6,547 nt of DNA from an uncultured Eubacteriales bacterium (GTDB lineage: Bacteria; Bacillota; Clostridia; Oscillospirales; Oscillospiraceae), in assembly GCA_900556535.1 (NCBI GenBank), contig USPI01000083.1, positions 1 to 6,547 of the forward strand, read 5' to 3'. Under the pieces are notes generated by a model, which made no database searches, was not told the origin of the DNA, and saw only the letters and a program-made list of their open reading frames with translations. A program made the position numbers and the translations under genes. Numbering within the stretch: the first letter of the stretch is position 1; every line of letters begins with the position of its first letter. Below are positions 5,168 through 6,547 of the stretch, one piece after another.

Positions 5168-6523
5168 TCAGATGAGTCCCTGCACGAGGATGATGACGAT
5201 CAGGATGGGCAGCACCCACTGGAAATAGGGCTTGAGCTTGGGCGAAAGGCGGATGCCCTCTCCCTTGTTGACCTCGGCAATGTACTTGTCAAAGCCCCAG
5301 CCCCACTTGCTGACGCAGAAGAGCAGGTAAACAAGAGAGCCGATGGGAAGCAGGAGGTTGGACACAAGGAAGTCCTCCGTATCGAGCACGTCGCGGCCGC
5401 CGATTAGATGAAGATCGCTCCAAAGGTTGTAGCCGAATACGCAGGGCAGGCTCAGCAGTGCGAGCAGCACGCAGTTTATGATGACCGCCTTCTTGCGGCT
5501 GATGCCGAAGGTGTCCATGCACACGGCGATGATATTCTCAAACACGGCAAGCACCGTCGAGAAGCTGGCAAAGACCATGAACAGGAAGAACAGCGTGCCC
5601 CACAGTCTGCCGCCGGCCATATTTACGAATACCTGCGGGAGGGTGACGAAAATGAGCGAGGGACCCTGATTGGGCGATACGCCGAAGGAGAAGCAGGCGG
5701 GGAAAATGATCATGCCTGCCATGAGTGCGACAAAGGTGTCAAGACCGCAAACGCGCACGGCTTCACCCGTGAGAGTGTGCTTGTCGCTCATGTAGCTGCC
5801 GCAGATCTCCATTGCGGCAATGCCGAGGCTGAGGGTGAAGAACGCCTGATTCATCGCGTCCATCACGAGGCTTCCCAAACCGTTTTTGCGGATGGTATCA
5901 ACGGAGGGCAGCAGGTAAAACTTCATGCCCTCGGCAGCGCCGGAGAGCGTAAGGCTGTGGACGGCGAGAACGATGATGAGCGCCAGCAGTGCGAGCATCA
6001 TGAACTTCGACATACGCTCCAGGCCCTTTTTCAGACCGAAGCTGCAAACGATAAAACCTACCACGACGACGAGCTCCGTCCAAATGACCATCTCGCCCGG
6101 TGAGGCCAAAAGCTCCGTGAAAACAGCGCCCGTTTCCTCTGCGGACATTCCGGCAGCGAAAACGCCGGTCAGGAACTTTCCGAAATAGCTTGCTATCCAG
6201 CCGGTGACGGTCGTGTAGTACATCATAAGCAGGTAGCAGCCGATAAGGCAGAACCAGCCGTGGATATGCCACTTGCTGCCGGGCTTTTCAAGCGCCTTGT
6301 AGCCGTTAATTGCGCTCTGACGGCTCGCTCTGCCGACGGCAAGCTCCATGGTCATGACCGGAACGCCCATCACGAGCAGGCAGATAAGATAAAACAGAAC
6401 GAAGTAACCGCCGCCGTTTTGACCGACGATATACGGGAAGCGCCAGACGTTGCCTATGCCGATCGCGCAGCCTGCGCTGACCAGCAGAAATCCGAGTCTG
6501 GAGCCGAAGGATTCTCTCTTCAT
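5168..6523 (-). CDS. Sodium-dependent amino-acid symporter, NSS (SLC6) family
   Basis: This 451-residue inner-membrane protein of the neurotransmitter:sodium symporter family imports an amino acid with Na+. Alignment by eye to LeuT shows the TM1 core AGCAIGIGNVWRFP (17-30), with Gly18, Ala20, Ile21 and Asn25 at the sodium-site positions, then NGGGYFVLFY (36-45) and MELAVGR (59-65). The unwound TM6 segment is FFTLSLGIAAMEI (228-240). TM8 has FASFSTVLAVFEN (318-330), with Ala319, Ser322 and Thr323 at Na2-site positions. I count about 11 hydrophobic helices, the last at roughly 433-450, so the TM12 of LeuT is missing. That fits the 11-helix bacterial MhsT/TnaT subgroup of about 450 residues, whose members carry hydrophobic or aromatic amino acids; the substrate here is not determined. 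A GAGAGG eight bases upstream supports the ATG at 6523-6521. The promoter lies beyond the window. Confidence 0.93.
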   Translation of the reverse strand: MKRESFGSRLGFLLVSAGCAIGIGNVWRFPYIVGQNGGGYFVLFYLICLLVMGVPVMTMELAVGRASRQSAINGYKALEKPGSKWHIHGWFCLIGCYLLMMYYTTVTGWIASYFGKFLTGVFAAGMSAEETGAVFTELLASPGEMVIWTELVVVVGFIVCSFGLKKGLERMSKFMMLALLALIIVLAVHSLTLSGAAEGMKFYLLPSVDTIRKNGLGSLVMDAMNQAFFTLSLGIAAMEICGSYMSDKHTLTGEAVRVCGLDTFVALMAGMIIFPACFSFGVSPNQGPSLIFVTLPQVFVNMAGGRLWGTLFFLFMVFASFSTVLAVFENIIAVCMDTFGISRKKAVIINCVLLALLSLPCVFGYNLWSDLHLIGGRDVLDTEDFLVSNLLLPIGSLVYLLFCVSKWGWGFDKYIAEVNKGEGIRLSPKLKPYFQWVLPILIVIILVQGLI

Positions 6524-6531
6524 TGAATGTA

Positions 6532-6537
6532 CCTCTC
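6532..6537 (-). promoter_or_regulatory. Shine-Dalgarno of the symporter gene
   Basis: GAGAGG on the minus strand lies eight bases before the ATG at 6523-6521. The frame stays open to the window edge upstream, but this site and the match of MKRESFGSRLGFLL to the usual NSS N-terminus favour this start. Confidence 0.6.
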
Positions 6538-6547
6538 TCTTTAGGAA

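Noticed and set aside
5408..6103. A 231-codon plus-strand open frame opposite the symporter.
   Set aside because: It is codon-aligned with the symporter gene. Its charged Glu/His/Asp-rich sequence is the expected complement of membrane-protein codons.

Overview
All six protein genes in this window lie on the minus strand, so transcription runs right to left. The proteins are ordinary bacterial housekeeping and transport products. The GC-rich third codon positions, strong Shine-Dalgarno sites, sigma-A-type promoters and a TepA-type ClpP relative (a family I associate with spore-forming Firmicutes) suggest a fairly GC-rich member of the Clostridia, perhaps an Oscillospirales-like gut bacterium. 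This taxonomic call is inference, with no ribosomal RNA to confirm it.

Layout in the direction of transcription. (1) 6523-5168: an 11-helix Na+-coupled amino-acid symporter of the NSS/SLC6 family, closed by a strong terminator with a UUCG tetraloop (5127-5152). (2) 5017-4355: a short, strongly acidic lipoprotein of unknown function, transcribed alone from an exact consensus promoter (TTGACA, 17 bp, TATAAT) and closed by its own terminator (4313-4338). (3) 4251-594: a three-gene operon starting two bases beyond that terminator with a near-consensus promoter. It runs prfA (release factor 1), then a fused tsaC/coaE gene (tRNA t6A precursor synthase joined to dephospho-CoA kinase), then an M18 aminopeptidase. 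The genes overlap by 1 nt (TGATG) and 4 nt (ATGA), so translation is probably coupled. (4) 540 to the left edge: the 5' part of tepA, which starts with TTG.

Two points stand out. One is the TsaC-CoaE fusion, which joins tRNA modification and coenzyme A synthesis in one polypeptide. The other is a 16-bp RNA hairpin between the aminopeptidase and tepA. It looks like an intrinsic terminator, yet its 3' arm contains the near-perfect Shine-Dalgarno of tepA, so the same structure could both end the upstream transcript and hide the tepA ribosome binding site.

The operon combines translation termination, tRNA modification, cofactor synthesis and peptide turnover, which fits growth-linked housekeeping. 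I see no mobile element, CRISPR array, tRNA, rRNA or clear sign of horizontal transfer. No intergenic stretch exceeds about 150 bases, and each is accounted for by promoters, terminators and ribosome binding sites.
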